A DNA stretch of 22,073 nucleotides from CAYRPN01 sp964426135 (GTDB lineage: Bacteria; Planctomycetota; Phycisphaerae; Phycisphaerales; Phycisphaeraceae): assembly GCA_964426135.1 (NCBI GenBank), contig CAYRPN010000100.1, positions 1 to 22,073 on the forward strand, in the 5' to 3' direction. The position numbers and the translations under genes were made by a program. The notes beneath the pieces are model-generated. The model was not told the DNA's origin. It was given only the letters and a program-made list of their open reading frames with translations, and did no database searches. This document shows, piece by piece, positions 14,087 to 21,879 of the stretch. Position 1 is the first letter of the stretch, and each line of letters opens with the position of its first letter.

Positions 14087-14893
14087 TCAGGGCGCGTCCT
14101 TCAACTGCTCGCGCAACCAGGCGGGGCGATTCGTCGTGATCGACTGCACCCCCAGCTTGATGAACCGCCGCGCCACTTTCGGATCGTCCACAGTCCAGCA
14201 GTGAAACTCCATCTTCGCTTCGCGCAGCTTCGCGACGAAGGCAGCGTCGACGATGTCGTGGGCATTCGTGCTCAGGCCGTCCGCCTTGATGCGCTTCAGC
14301 GTGCCGAGCACCGCATCAATCGTCGGCGACCATGCCTGCGTCTGCTTGTCCTGCTTGTAACTCGTCAGCCAGTAGGCTTTGATCTTCGGTAGAGCCTTTT
14401 TCGCGGCGGCGATGACGTCGGCGTTGAAGGAAATGATGACCAGTTCCTCCGGCCTCGCCCGGGTCTTTTCCAGGTCGGCCTTGAGCACCGGCACAATCTC
14501 CGGCCCGCACTTGATCTCAATGAAAAACCGCCGGCCCGCGGGCATCGTCGCCAGCACTTCGGTCAGGCTCGGCAGACGCTCCGCCGCGAACGTCTTGCCC
14601 TTCCAGGAACCCACATCCAGCGTGCGAAGCTCGTCGAAGGTTTTCTCCACGACGTTCCACGCGGTGCCCGCGATTCGCTTGGTGTCCTTGTCGTGGATGC
14701 AGATGATCCGGCCGTCGCGGGTGAGATAGAAATCCCCCTCCGCCGCGTCGGCGCCCTGCTCCCACGCGAGCTTGAACGCCGCCAGCGTGTTCTCCGGCGC
14801 ATCGTGCGAAGCGCCGCGATGAGCCACGATGAACTGGGCAAGAGCAGTGGATGTCGTGAGCATGAGCACGCAGGCGATCAGGGTTGGACGCAT
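14087..14893 (-). CDS. Secreted glycerophosphodiester phosphodiesterase
   Basis: The protein likely hydrolyses glycerophosphodiesters to glycerol-3-phosphate and an alcohol outside the cytoplasm. It is 268 aa from ATG 14893. A signal peptide of about 20 residues (hydrophobic IACVLMLTTSTALA, cleavage near AQ) leads into the GDPD domain. The domain shows HRG (His25, Arg26), PENT (Glu34), Glu52 and Asp54 in AEGDFYLTRDG, and His67 in CIHD, all expected for metal binding and acid-base catalysis. C-terminal segments FHCWTVDD and GVQSITTNRP fit the family. The in-frame ATG at 15043 lies inside the upstream transporter gene and would bury the signal peptide. It follows the MFS gene by 32 nt, so the two are probably co-transcribed. 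Confidence 0.91.
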   Translation of the reverse strand: MRPTLIACVLMLTTSTALAQFIVAHRGASHDAPENTLAAFKLAWEQGADAAEGDFYLTRDGRIICIHDKDTKRIAGTAWNVVEKTFDELRTLDVGSWKGKTFAAERLPSLTEVLATMPAGRRFFIEIKCGPEIVPVLKADLEKTRARPEELVIISFNADVIAAAKKALPKIKAYWLTSYKQDKQTQAWSPTIDAVLGTLKRIKADGLSTNAHDIVDAAFVAKLREAKMEFHCWTVDDPKVARRFIKLGVQSITTNRPAWLREQLKDAP

Positions 14894-14925
14894 GGAATGA
14901 CTTTCACTTGGCGGCCGGCAAGAGG

Positions 14926-16332
14926 TCACGTGGCGCTCGCTTCGTTCGTTTCTCGATAGAACTTTCTGTTCGGATTGATGAAGAGCCACATCGTCATCGC
15001 CACGAGGAACATGGCTGAGAGCAGAGTGAAAAGAATTTTCCATCGCACGTCGGCGGCGAACTTCTCCAGGATCCAGCCGCCGATCACGGGTTGCACGGCG
15101 TTGCCGCTGTTGCCCACGAGGTTGACGAAGCCCGCGGCGGTGCCGGCGTACCGGCCGCCGATGTCCACGATCGTCGCCCAGTTGGAGCCTTGCCCAAAGT
15201 CACCGGCGGCGCCGGCGATCGCCAGCAGCACCGTGGCTTGCTCCGGTGTTTCGACGAAGCGCATGCAGTAGACGCAGACGCAGGCGGTGCCGTAGCCGAG
15301 GATCGGGAAGATCGCCCGCACCAGCCGCTTGTGCCCGGTCCTCCTCACCAGCCAGTCGCACAGCACACCGCCGACGAGGCACGACAGTCCGCCGAAGAAA
15401 AGCGCGATGCCCTGCTGCCACTCGGAACGAGCGTACGCCTGACCATGCACTTCCTTGAAATAGTCGGGCACCCAGCTAACGAAGAACGACCACGCGAAGC
15501 TGTAGCTCACATAGAGAATGCCCATGGCCCACAGGCTGGGGCAGGTGAAAAGATCGCGCCACAATGTCTTGGGCATGTCGTGCGAGGCGTTCTGCGTTTT
15601 GCCTCGGTTGATTAAAGCAAGCTCCGCGCGATTGACCTTGCGGTTCTCAGCCGGGTCATCCCGGAACCACGGATAGAACGCCAGGCACCAGACCACGCCG
15701 ACGAGCCCCGCCGTCCAGAACGCCATGCGCCACGGCTCCCACTTCGCCAGCCCGCCGATCAGCGGAATGGAAGCAAGCGTTTCGCGGAAGACCTCGGAGC
15801 CGAACCATCCGAGCATCGCGCCGAAGATCATCGGCGAAAACGCGCCGCCCCACCGCGCCAGGAGCCAGAGAAATCCGCCGACGCGAGCGCGCGAATCCAC
15901 CGGCAGCCAGTGCGCCTGAATGCGGGCCATGTTGGGATACGCCCCCGCCTCGCCGGCGCCGAAGAGAAAGCGATAGATCAGGAGCGACCAGAACCCAGCC
16001 GACATGCCCGACAGCGCGGTGAACAGCGACCACGCGAGGACGATGCGGGTCAGGGTCTTGCGGGCGCCGTAGCGATCGCCCAGCCAGCCGCTGGGGATTT
16101 CGAAAATGGCGTAAGCCGCCCAGAACGCGCCGAGGATCCAGCCGATCTGCTGCCTGTTCAGATCGAGCGAGACCATGATGTCCTCTTTCGCCCGCGAAAT
16201 GCAGACGCGGTCGAAATAGGTGAGGAACGAAAGGGCGCCGAGGAAGGCCATCACCTTGTACCGCTCGCGCGAAGGCACCTCATCGGTATGAACCGGCGGC
16301 GATGTGGACGACGATGGCGATGACGTGCTCAA
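14926..16332 (-). CDS. MFS transporter, anion:cation symporter (ACS) type
   Basis: An inner-membrane secondary transporter of 468 aa with about 12 predicted spans. The sequence resembles the ACS branch of the major facilitator superfamily, which takes up hexuronates, glucarate and related organic anions. FLTYFDRVCISRAKEDI opens the first span, followed by QIGWILGAFWAAYAIFEIP and the A-like loop GWLGDRYGARKTL. GAGEAGAYPNMARIQAHWLP is characteristic. The second half has GGVLCDWLVRRTGHKR and GNSGNAVQPVIGGWI. The N-terminal 25 residues are Ser/Pro-rich. The substrate is unknown. Pairing with a secreted phosphodiesterase 32 nt downstream could mean import of glycerophosphodiester products or a sugar acid. 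Confidence 0.9.
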   Translation of the reverse strand: MSTSSPSSSTSPPVHTDEVPSRERYKVMAFLGALSFLTYFDRVCISRAKEDIMVSLDLNRQQIGWILGAFWAAYAIFEIPSGWLGDRYGARKTLTRIVLAWSLFTALSGMSAGFWSLLIYRFLFGAGEAGAYPNMARIQAHWLPVDSRARVGGFLWLLARWGGAFSPMIFGAMLGWFGSEVFRETLASIPLIGGLAKWEPWRMAFWTAGLVGVVWCLAFYPWFRDDPAENRKVNRAELALINRGKTQNASHDMPKTLWRDLFTCPSLWAMGILYVSYSFAWSFFVSWVPDYFKEVHGQAYARSEWQQGIALFFGGLSCLVGGVLCDWLVRRTGHKRLVRAIFPILGYGTACVCVYCMRFVETPEQATVLLAIAGAAGDFGQGSNWATIVDIGGRYAGTAAGFVNLVGNSGNAVQPVIGGWILEKFAADVRWKILFTLLSAMFLVAMTMWLFINPNRKFYRETNEASAT

Positions 16333-16437
16333 GCAGGATCACTCCACGGAGGAAGGTGAGCCAGCGATTGTAATGAGCGGCCGTCGATTGCGGCACGGAA
16401 GTTTTCCGTCGACCACGGTTCACAAGCTTCCCGCCGT

Positions 16438-16670
16438 TTAGGAACCGTGCAGAATCAACATCGCATGTGGGACGACTTTCCAAGTCGTCCGGCTGGAAGC
16501 GAAGCGATTCGAATCTGCGGAGTGAATCTTGCACGGCTCCTTAGGAATGGGACCGAAATGAGTTCCCCATTTAGCCGGCGGGCTTGCCCGCCGAGACGCC
16601 CTCGGCGGGCAAGCCCGCCGGCTAAATGGGGGACCGCCAATTCGCCAAGTTATTTCGGCCCCGTTCCTTA
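16438..16670. repeat. Nested imperfect inverted repeats
   Basis: Two outer pairs are visible. The stretch ending GGAACCGTGCA (16438-16450) pairs with TGCACGG-CTCCTTA (16530-16543). GGAATGGGACCGAAAT (16544-16559) pairs with ATTTCGGCCCCGTTCC (16652-16667). The second pair encloses the hairpin at 16565-16631. Between the first pair lies another palindrome, GACGACTTTCCAAGTCGTC (about 16471-16489). This suggests repeated insertion of one palindromic repeat into another. Confidence 0.6.
16565..16631. repeat. TTTAGCCGGCGGGC element, compact hairpin copy
   Basis: A perfect 31-bp stem (16565-16595 with 16601-16631) with a 5-nt loop. The arm matches the terminal repeats of the element at 8181-8320, here with the interior deleted or never present. 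There is no T tract after it. Confidence 0.9.
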
Positions 16671-16745
16671 GCGACGGAGGTCGCCCCGCTCCGACGGATG
16701 TCGAAGGAGGACCCGAATGGGGAGCAGAAGCAGGATTCGAGGAGG

Positions 16746-16902
16746 GAGAAGGAGCAGGAATTGGAATTGGGAGTAGGAGTAAGAGTAGGAGTAGGAGTAT
16801 GAGGGGAAAGGTCACCGGGGATTTCAAATCCTGCTCGTCGTCCTACTCGCACTCACACTCCTCATCTTTCTCCTGATCCTGGTCCTCATCGTCATCCTGT
16901 TC
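16746..16902. repeat. Inverted array of 6-nt units (GAGTAG type)
   Basis: The left arm (16746-16806) is purine-rich and made of 6-nt units beginning GA, such as GAGTAG, GAGTAA, GAATTG and GAGCAG, with one 1-nt slip at 16770. The right arm (16843-16902) is ten consecutive 6-nt units ending TC, the reverse complements of the same type (CTACTC, GCACTC, CTCATC). The arms are separated by about 36 nt. The element could form a long imperfect hairpin or a purine/pyrimidine triplex-prone structure upstream of the S1 gene. Confidence 0.85.
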
Positions 16903-17049
16903 GTTCCGTTCCCGTCCGCCCCTGGCGACATCGTCGGGGGATAAATGCTTCACTGGCATTCTCGACTTGGCCTCGCCGCCCACCTTAGGTAAGCTATCCC
17001 CTTCGATTCCCTGGTGGGAATTCTTCGCATCGTACGGATCGTGACGAAC

Positions 17050-18666
17050 ATGACTCAGTCCCCTACCGACGGCTCCTCGATTCCTCGCATCGATGAGACT
17101 TTGCAACAAGAGATCGACGCTGCTCTGAACGGCCAATCGGTCGAACAGATCATGGCGGACGCCCAGAGCGCCGAGCAGGCCGCGACCGACGCGGATGCCG
17201 CCGCCAACGCCGCCGCCAAGCCCGGCGAGGAGATTCCACACGAGGTCAAGCGTGGCCGCATCGCCGCCATCCGTGGCGATGATGTCTTCGTCGAGATGGC
17301 CGGCATCGGCAAGACGCAGGGCATCGTGTCGCTGCGGCAGTTCGAGCGCCCGCCCCGCATCGGCTCGATCATGGACTTCGTCGTCGCCGGGTTCAATCCC
17401 GCCGAGGGCATCTACCAGCTCTCGCGCGAAGGCGTGGTCGGCAAGCAGACCTGGGACCAGATCACCAAAGGTTCCGCCGTCGAAGCCCGCGTCATCGGCA
17501 CCAACAAGGGCGGCCTCGAACTCGAGATGGTCGGCGATGTCAAGGCGTTCATGCCCATCAGCCAGATCGACTTCGCCCGCATCGAAGATCTCACCGTCTT
17601 CGTCGGCCAGAAGCTGCAAGGCATCGTGCAGGAGATCGACCGCAAAGGGAAGCGCGTCGTGCTCAGCCGGCGCCAACTGCTCGAGCGCCAGCGCGAGCAG
17701 ATGAAGGGCAAGACGCTCGCCACGCTCGAGGTCGATCAGATTCGCGAAGGCACTGTCACCAGCGTGATGGCGTACGGCGCATTCGTCGATGTGGGCGGGC
17801 TCGACGGCCTCGTCCACGTCAGCGACATGTCGTACTCGCGCGTCGAGAATCCCGCGGACCTCGTCAAGGTCGGCGACAAGGTGCAGGTCAAGATCCTCAA
17901 GATCGATGCTGAGCACGGCAAGGTCAGTCTGGGCATCAAGCAGATCGAGCCTGATCCGTGGTCACTCATCGCCCAGAGCCTGCGGGCCGGCGATTCGGTG
18001 CAGGGCCGGGTCACCCGCACCGCGCCGTTCGGCTGCTTCGTCGAAGTGGACAAGGGCGTCGAAGGCCTGTGCCCCATCAGCGAACTGTCGTGGAAGCGCG
18101 TGGGCCGGGTCGAGGACGTCGTGCAGCACGATCAGGTTCACATGTTCAAGATTCTGGAGCTCGATCCGGTCAAGCGCCGCATCGCGCTGAGCCTGAAGCA
18201 GGCGGCCGGCGATCCGTGGATTGGCGCCAGCGTGACCTTCGCGCCGCGCACCGTCGTGGAAGGCGTCGTGCTCACCTGCACCGACTTCGGCGCGTTCGTC
18301 GAGCTGAAAGCGGGCATCGAAGGCCTGGTCCACATCAGCGAACTTGACTACAAGCGCGTCAACAAAGTCACCGACATCATCAAGCCCGGCGAAGTGAAGC
18401 AGTTCAAGATTCTGACGGTGGACGAAGAGAACCGTCGCATCAGCCTGTCGCTCAAGCAGGTGAACGCGAACCCGATGGCGGCGGTGGCGGCTGAGGAAGC
18501 GGAAGCCCGCGCCGCGGCCCGCGCCGCCGACAACGCCGCCCGCGAAGCCGCGGACGCCGCCGCGGCGGCGGCAGCAGCGAAGAGGCCCAAGCCGGTCAAG
18601 AGCGGCGTGGGCGGACTCGGCAAGAGCGGAGCGCTGGGCATGGGGCTGCGCGATTTGAAGTTCTGA
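17050..18666 (+). CDS. rpsA: 30S ribosomal protein S1-like protein with five S1 domains
   Basis: S1 binds mRNA at the 30S subunit and helps translation of transcripts with weak Shine-Dalgarno sites. The product (538 aa from ATG 17050) has five S1/OB-fold repeats. They start at about residues 64 (GRIAAIRGDDVFVEM), 146, 230 (GTVTSVMAYGAFVDVGGLDGLVHVSDM), 317 (GRVTRTAPFGCFVEVDKG) and 404 (GVVLTCTDFGAFVELKAG). E. coli S1 has six. The C-terminus is an Ala/Glu/Arg-rich helix, a run of alanines and a Gly-rich end. A GTG at 17014 in frame would add 12 residues; neither start has a good ribosome site. S1 dependence fits the scarcity of Shine-Dalgarno sites in the window. No cmk gene is adjacent. Confidence 0.9.
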   Translation: MTQSPTDGSSIPRIDETLQQEIDAALNGQSVEQIMADAQSAEQAATDADAAANAAAKPGEEIPHEVKRGRIAAIRGDDVFVEMAGIGKTQGIVSLRQFERPPRIGSIMDFVVAGFNPAEGIYQLSREGVVGKQTWDQITKGSAVEARVIGTNKGGLELEMVGDVKAFMPISQIDFARIEDLTVFVGQKLQGIVQEIDRKGKRVVLSRRQLLERQREQMKGKTLATLEVDQIREGTVTSVMAYGAFVDVGGLDGLVHVSDMSYSRVENPADLVKVGDKVQVKILKIDAEHGKVSLGIKQIEPDPWSLIAQSLRAGDSVQGRVTRTAPFGCFVEVDKGVEGLCPISELSWKRVGRVEDVVQHDQVHMFKILELDPVKRRIALSLKQAAGDPWIGASVTFAPRTVVEGVVLTCTDFGAFVELKAGIEGLVHISELDYKRVNKVTDIIKPGEVKQFKILTVDEENRRISLSLKQVNANPMAAVAAEEAEARAAARAADNAAREAADAAAAAAAAKRPKPVKSGVGGLGKSGALGMGLRDLKF

Positions 18667-18672
18667 ACTTTC

Positions 18673-18697
18673 ATTTAGCCGGCAGGCTTGCCCGCCG
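18673..18697. repeat. TTTAGCCGGC element, single-arm remnant
   Basis: Twenty-four of 25 positions match the arm of the element at 8181-8205. No complementary arm is found downstream. It begins 6 nt after the S1 stop codon. Confidence 0.75.
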
Positions 18698-18756
18698 CGA
18701 ACCAGCGAACGCCTTGCGTCATCGTCAGGTGACCGGCAGCCCGCGCGAACGACGAT

Positions 18757-19176
18757 TTAGATTTCGCCTTTCGTTGAAAGCTCCGCGAACAACTTCGCCG
18801 TCTTGAAAGTCTTGATCTGCGCTATTCCTTCGAAGTCGCGATCCTCAGTCCAGATCGGCAAGCGCAGCCGCAAGGCCAATGCAAGCACATGAACATCCTT
18901 GGGATCGCGAAGCGCGATCAGCGCGGTTGCCGCGTCAAGGTGGTCTTCGTATTCAGACGGCTGGCATGCGATGATCGGCATGAGCTGATAGGCGCGAAAC
19001 AGGTCCGCTTCGTCCTGATTGATTTTCGTGGCGACGCGATGCAGATACTTGGCCACTTCAAACAACGTGTGCTGCGGCGCCAGAAACTCGAATTGACCGG
19101 AGAAAATCACATCGCGCGCCGCACCGCCGAGCAATGCGGAGAGAATCGGATTGGCATCGATCACCAGGGCTCGCAT
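18757..19176 (-). CDS. PIN-domain toxin (VapC-like)
   Basis: This is probably an Mg-dependent endoribonuclease of a type II toxin-antitoxin module. The 139-aa product has a PIN domain with the acidic site residues in place: Asp7 in LVIDANPILSALL, Glu40 in HTLFEVAKYL, Asp94 in DPKDVHVLALAL and Asp112 in WTEDRDFEGI. Its ATG overlaps the stop codon of the upstream antitoxin by one base (TGATG), a sign of translational coupling. The RNA target cannot be predicted. Chromosomal VapC proteins usually cleave tRNA or rRNA. A stand-alone PIN nuclease is the alternative, but the paired gene makes the toxin role more likely. Confidence 0.86.
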   Translation of the reverse strand: MRALVIDANPILSALLGGAARDVIFSGQFEFLAPQHTLFEVAKYLHRVATKINQDEADLFRAYQLMPIIACQPSEYEDHLDAATALIALRDPKDVHVLALALRLRLPIWTEDRDFEGIAQIKTFKTAKLFAELSTKGEI

Positions 19177-19415
19177 CAGGAATTGAGCTGGTCGCGAAAG
19201 GTGTTGAAGTCTTCGATCAAGGCGGCTTCGTCCGTCCCGGTTTTCGCCATCGCCTGTCGCGCGCGGTCCGTGAGCCGATAGAACTCGTCACGATGCTCGC
19301 ACCATCGCAGCTTCTCTCGAACCGCGTCGATGACAAACTGCTCAGCGGATGAAAGCGCAGGCATCGCGCCGGCAATTTTGCGGAACAACTCATCGGGGAT
19401 TGAGACCTGCGCCAT
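19176..19415 (-). CDS. Antitoxin of the PIN-domain toxin
   Basis: The 79-aa product starts AQVSIPDELFRKIAGAMP, a beta strand plus helix like the ribbon-helix-helix or Phd-type DNA-binding ends of antitoxins. SAEQFVIDAVREKL continues the helical DNA-binding part. The C-terminal half is helical and charged (LTDRARQAMAKTG, EDFNTFRDQLNS), suited to wrapping the toxin. ATG 19415 has CGGAG a few bases upstream on the minus strand. A longer frame continues upstream without similarity, so this start is chosen. The stop overlaps the toxin start. It probably represses its own promoter, located in the 140 bp shared with the divergent pgsA. Confidence 0.83.
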   Translation of the reverse strand: MAQVSIPDELFRKIAGAMPALSSAEQFVIDAVREKLRWCEHRDEFYRLTDRARQAMAKTGTDEAALIEDFNTFRDQLNS

Positions 19416-19556
19416 GATATTCTCCGATGCAGAGGAGGCACGAACCGGAACCACCTCCTTTTCATTAGTATAGCCGTGCCACCGTCGGCGACGAGCAGGC
19501 CAACTCGGTATGTGATCCTGGATTTCTTCTCGCACGCCGACGGCTCTGTTTCCGCC

Positions 19557-20219
19557 ATGTACCGCTCTCTCCCCAACCAGCTCACCGTCGCGCGGCTCGT
19601 CCTCGCGGGCGTTTTTTTTCTCATCCTCAACCTCTACCGCTACCCGGAAGGCCCGGACTGGGCGATCTGGACCGCGTTCGTGCTCTTCATCATCGCCTCG
19701 ATCACCGACTGGCTCGACGGCATGCTCGCCCGGCGATGGCATGTCGAGAGCCAGTTCGGGCGCATCATGGACCCATTTTGCGACAAGGTGCTGGTGCTCG
19801 GCGCGTTCATCTACCTGGCCGGCCCGCGCTTCGTCGATCCGGTCGCCATCAGGGAGCCGCAGGAGTTCGCCTTCCACATCCTGCGCGGCAACATGGTCAG
19901 CGGCGTCTATCCGTGGATGGTCGCGCTCATCCTGGCGCGCGAACTCCTCGTCACCGGCATCCGCGGCGAACTCGAATCCCACGGCGTCAAGTTCGGCGCC
20001 AACTGGTGGGGCAAGGCCAAGTTCATCCTCCAGGCCATCGTCATCCCCATCGTCCTCGTCATCATCTGGGCTTACCCGCGCATGGGACGCCCCGACTGGC
20101 TGGGCCTGACGCGCAACGTGCTGGTTTACGTCACGGTCTTCGTCAGCGTCATGAGCGGCCTGCCGTACGTGACGGCGGCTTGGAAACAGATGCGGGAGCA
20201 GAAGGAGAAGAGCGAATGA
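19557..20219 (+). CDS. pgsA: CDP-diacylglycerol--glycerol-3-phosphate 3-phosphatidyltransferase
   Basis: The enzyme makes phosphatidylglycerophosphate from CDP-diacylglycerol and glycerol-3-phosphate at the inner membrane, the route to phosphatidylglycerol and cardiolipin. It is 220 aa from ATG 19557. The N-terminal NQLTVARL is typical of PgsA. The full CDP-alcohol phosphatidyltransferase motif is present: Asp54-Gly55, Ala58-Arg59, Gly68, Asp72, Asp76. Several hydrophobic spans follow, and the C-terminus is charged (MREQKEKSE). An in-frame GTG at 19476 would add 27 nonconserved residues and overlap the divergent antitoxin promoter, so ATG 19557 is preferred. It is divergent from the toxin-antitoxin pair. 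Confidence 0.93.
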   Translation: MYRSLPNQLTVARLVLAGVFFLILNLYRYPEGPDWAIWTAFVLFIIASITDWLDGMLARRWHVESQFGRIMDPFCDKVLVLGAFIYLAGPRFVDPVAIREPQEFAFHILRGNMVSGVYPWMVALILARELLVTGIRGELESHGVKFGANWWGKAKFILQAIVIPIVLVIIWAYPRMGRPDWLGLTRNVLVYVTVFVSVMSGLPYVTAAWKQMREQKEKSE

Positions 20220-20234
20220 CAGGGGGCACAGGAG

Positions 20235-20329
20235 AATGTCTAATGTCGAATGTCTAGTTTCTAATGTCTAGTCGTCATCTGTTCCTCCCCCATTAGAAAT
20301 TCGAAACTAGACATTCGACATTAGACATT
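20235..20329. repeat. Inverted array of 7-nt units (AATGTCT type)
   Basis: The left arm (20235-20269) is five 7-nt units: three AATGTCT, one AATGTCG and one AGTTTCT. The right arm (20295-20329) is the reverse complement in the same unit order, with only two base differences. The loop is 20270-20294. It lies in the 154-bp gap between pgsA and rhamnulokinase. The unit length matches the arrays at 97-205 and 6480-6592, but the unit sequence is different. Confidence 0.9.
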
Positions 20330-20373
20330 CGCATGGTCCGATCGCCCTCCAACCTTTCAAACCGACACACGCC

Positions 20374-21879
20374 ATGACTCAACAGGGTTACCTCGCACTC
20401 GACCTCGGCGCCGAATCCGGCCGCGCCATTCTCGCCACGCTCGACGGCGGCAAGATCGCCATTGAGGAGTTGCACCGCTTTCGGCACCTGCCGCAGAACC
20501 TGCCCAGCGGGCTGCATTGGAATCTGCTGGAGCTGTGGGCACAGATCGTGCAGGGCGTGGGCAAGAGCGCCAAGATCGCGCATGACCGCGGCGTCGAACT
20601 CGTCAGCCTCGGCTGCGACACCTGGGGCGTCGATTACGCGCTGCTGGGTAAGAGCGGCCAAGTGCTTTCGCTCCCCTACTGCTACCGCGAGGAAAAGCAT
20701 TTCAAGTCGTATCAGAAGGTGCTCGACAACCTCGGCCGCAAGACGATTTATGACGCGACCGGCATCCAGTTCATGCCTCTGAACACGCTCTATCACCTGG
20801 CGGCGCAGAAGGAGCACGAGCCGGGGCTGCTCGACCTGGCGCATCGGCTGGTGATGATCCCCGATCTGTTTCACTACTGGTTCACCGGCAACGTGATCAA
20901 TGAAGCAACCGACATTTCCACGACGCAGATGATCGACCCGCGCACCGGCGGCTGGGCCAAGGGGCTGCTGGGCAAACTGAACATCCCCACGCATTTCCTG
21001 GGCCCCATTTCGCCGGCGGGCACGGTCGTCGGCAAGCTGCGCAAGGCGATCCTCGATGAGACGCTGGCGCCCGGACTGGCGAATGTGCAGGTCATCGCCC
21101 CCGGCACGCACGACACGGCGAGCGCCGTCGCCGCGGTGCCGGTGGATGTGAGCAAGACGCCGCGCTGGGCTTATCTCTCCAGCGGAACGTGGTCGCTGAT
21201 GGGCGCTGAGATCGATGCTCCCGTCATCACCGATGCCGCGTGCGAGGCGAGCGTGACACATGAGCGCGGCGTCGAGAACAAGATCCGCTTCCTCAAGAAC
21301 ATCGCGGGCCTCTGGCTCGTGCAGGAATGCCGGCGGGATTTCGAGCGGCACGGACAGGTGATCGAGTACGACGAACTGACCCGGCTGGCGACGGAGTCGG
21401 AGCCGTTCCGCACGTTGATCAACCCGGATCACGAGCCGTTCGCCAAACCGGGCGACATGCCCGCGAAGATCGCGGAGTTCGCGGTGAAGACCGGCCAACC
21501 CACGCCGACGAACGCGGGCCAGTTCGTGCGCTGCTGCCTGGAAAGCCTGGCGATGGCGTATCGGCGGGTGCTGGGGTTGCTGGAGCGCTTGCTCAGCACG
21601 AAGTTTGAAGTGCTGCACATCGTCGGCGGCGGCGGGCGGAACAAGCTGCTGAACCAGCTCACCGCCGACGCCTGCGGCCTGCCCGTCGTCGTCGGCCCGC
21701 ACGAAGCCACCGCCATCGGCAACGTCATGGTGCAGGCGATGGGCCGCGGCGCGGTCAGGAATCTCGCCGAGATTCGCCAGATCGTCCGCAACTCGTTCGC
21801 GCTGGAAACCTATCTACCCACCGGCAAGGCGCGCGTGGACGAGCAGTACGCGAGGTACGAGGGCCTGCTGAAGGCGTGA
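20374..21879 (+). CDS. rhaB: Rhamnulokinase
   Basis: RhaB phosphorylates L-rhamnulose to L-rhamnulose-1-phosphate using ATP, the second step of rhamnose breakdown in the cytoplasm. The 501-aa protein is a FGGY-family kinase of normal length. YLALDLGAESGRA opens the N-terminal ATPase lobe. HWNLLELW, GCDTWGVDYALL, LPYCYREE and FMPLNTLYHLAA are typical of RhaB. APGTHDTASAVAAVP holds the catalytic Asp, followed by YLSSGTWSLMG. VGGGGRNKLLNQLTADACGLPV and GPHEATAIGNVMVQA form the C-lobe ATP site. No rhamnose isomerase or aldolase gene is in the window, though they may lie beyond the right edge. No Shine-Dalgarno site precedes ATG 20374. Confidence 0.93.
   Translation: MTQQGYLALDLGAESGRAILATLDGGKIAIEELHRFRHLPQNLPSGLHWNLLELWAQIVQGVGKSAKIAHDRGVELVSLGCDTWGVDYALLGKSGQVLSLPYCYREEKHFKSYQKVLDNLGRKTIYDATGIQFMPLNTLYHLAAQKEHEPGLLDLAHRLVMIPDLFHYWFTGNVINEATDISTTQMIDPRTGGWAKGLLGKLNIPTHFLGPISPAGTVVGKLRKAILDETLAPGLANVQVIAPGTHDTASAVAAVPVDVSKTPRWAYLSSGTWSLMGAEIDAPVITDAACEASVTHERGVENKIRFLKNIAGLWLVQECRRDFERHGQVIEYDELTRLATESEPFRTLINPDHEPFAKPGDMPAKIAEFAVKTGQPTPTNAGQFVRCCLESLAMAYRRVLGLLERLLSTKFEVLHIVGGGGRNKLLNQLTADACGLPVVVGPHEATAIGNVMVQAMGRGAVRNLAEIRQIVRNSFALETYLPTGKARVDEQYARYEGLLKA

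Larger units (their letters stand above)
16333..17049. other. Repeat-rich intergenic region between MFS and S1 genes
   Basis: This gap of about 700 bp holds three structures listed separately: nested inverted repeats (16438-16670), a 31-bp perfect hairpin (16565-16631) and a hexamer inverted array (16746-16902). No gene is supported. The S1 promoter should lie near 16930-17040 but is not clearly recognisable. Confidence 0.65.

Noticed and set aside
16843..17916. Minus-strand open frame overlapping S1 and the hexamer array
   Set aside because: It is antisense to S1 domains and extends into repeats; no independent support.
19451..19461. Strong AAGGAGGTGG (minus strand) as ribosome site of a longer antitoxin
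   Set aside because: It lies about 40 nt before ATG 19415. No in-frame start follows it at proper distance, while CGGAG close to 19415 fits better.
20293..21702. Long minus-strand open frame opposite rhamnulokinase
   Set aside because: Antisense shadow of a well-conserved kinase; the product shows no family features.
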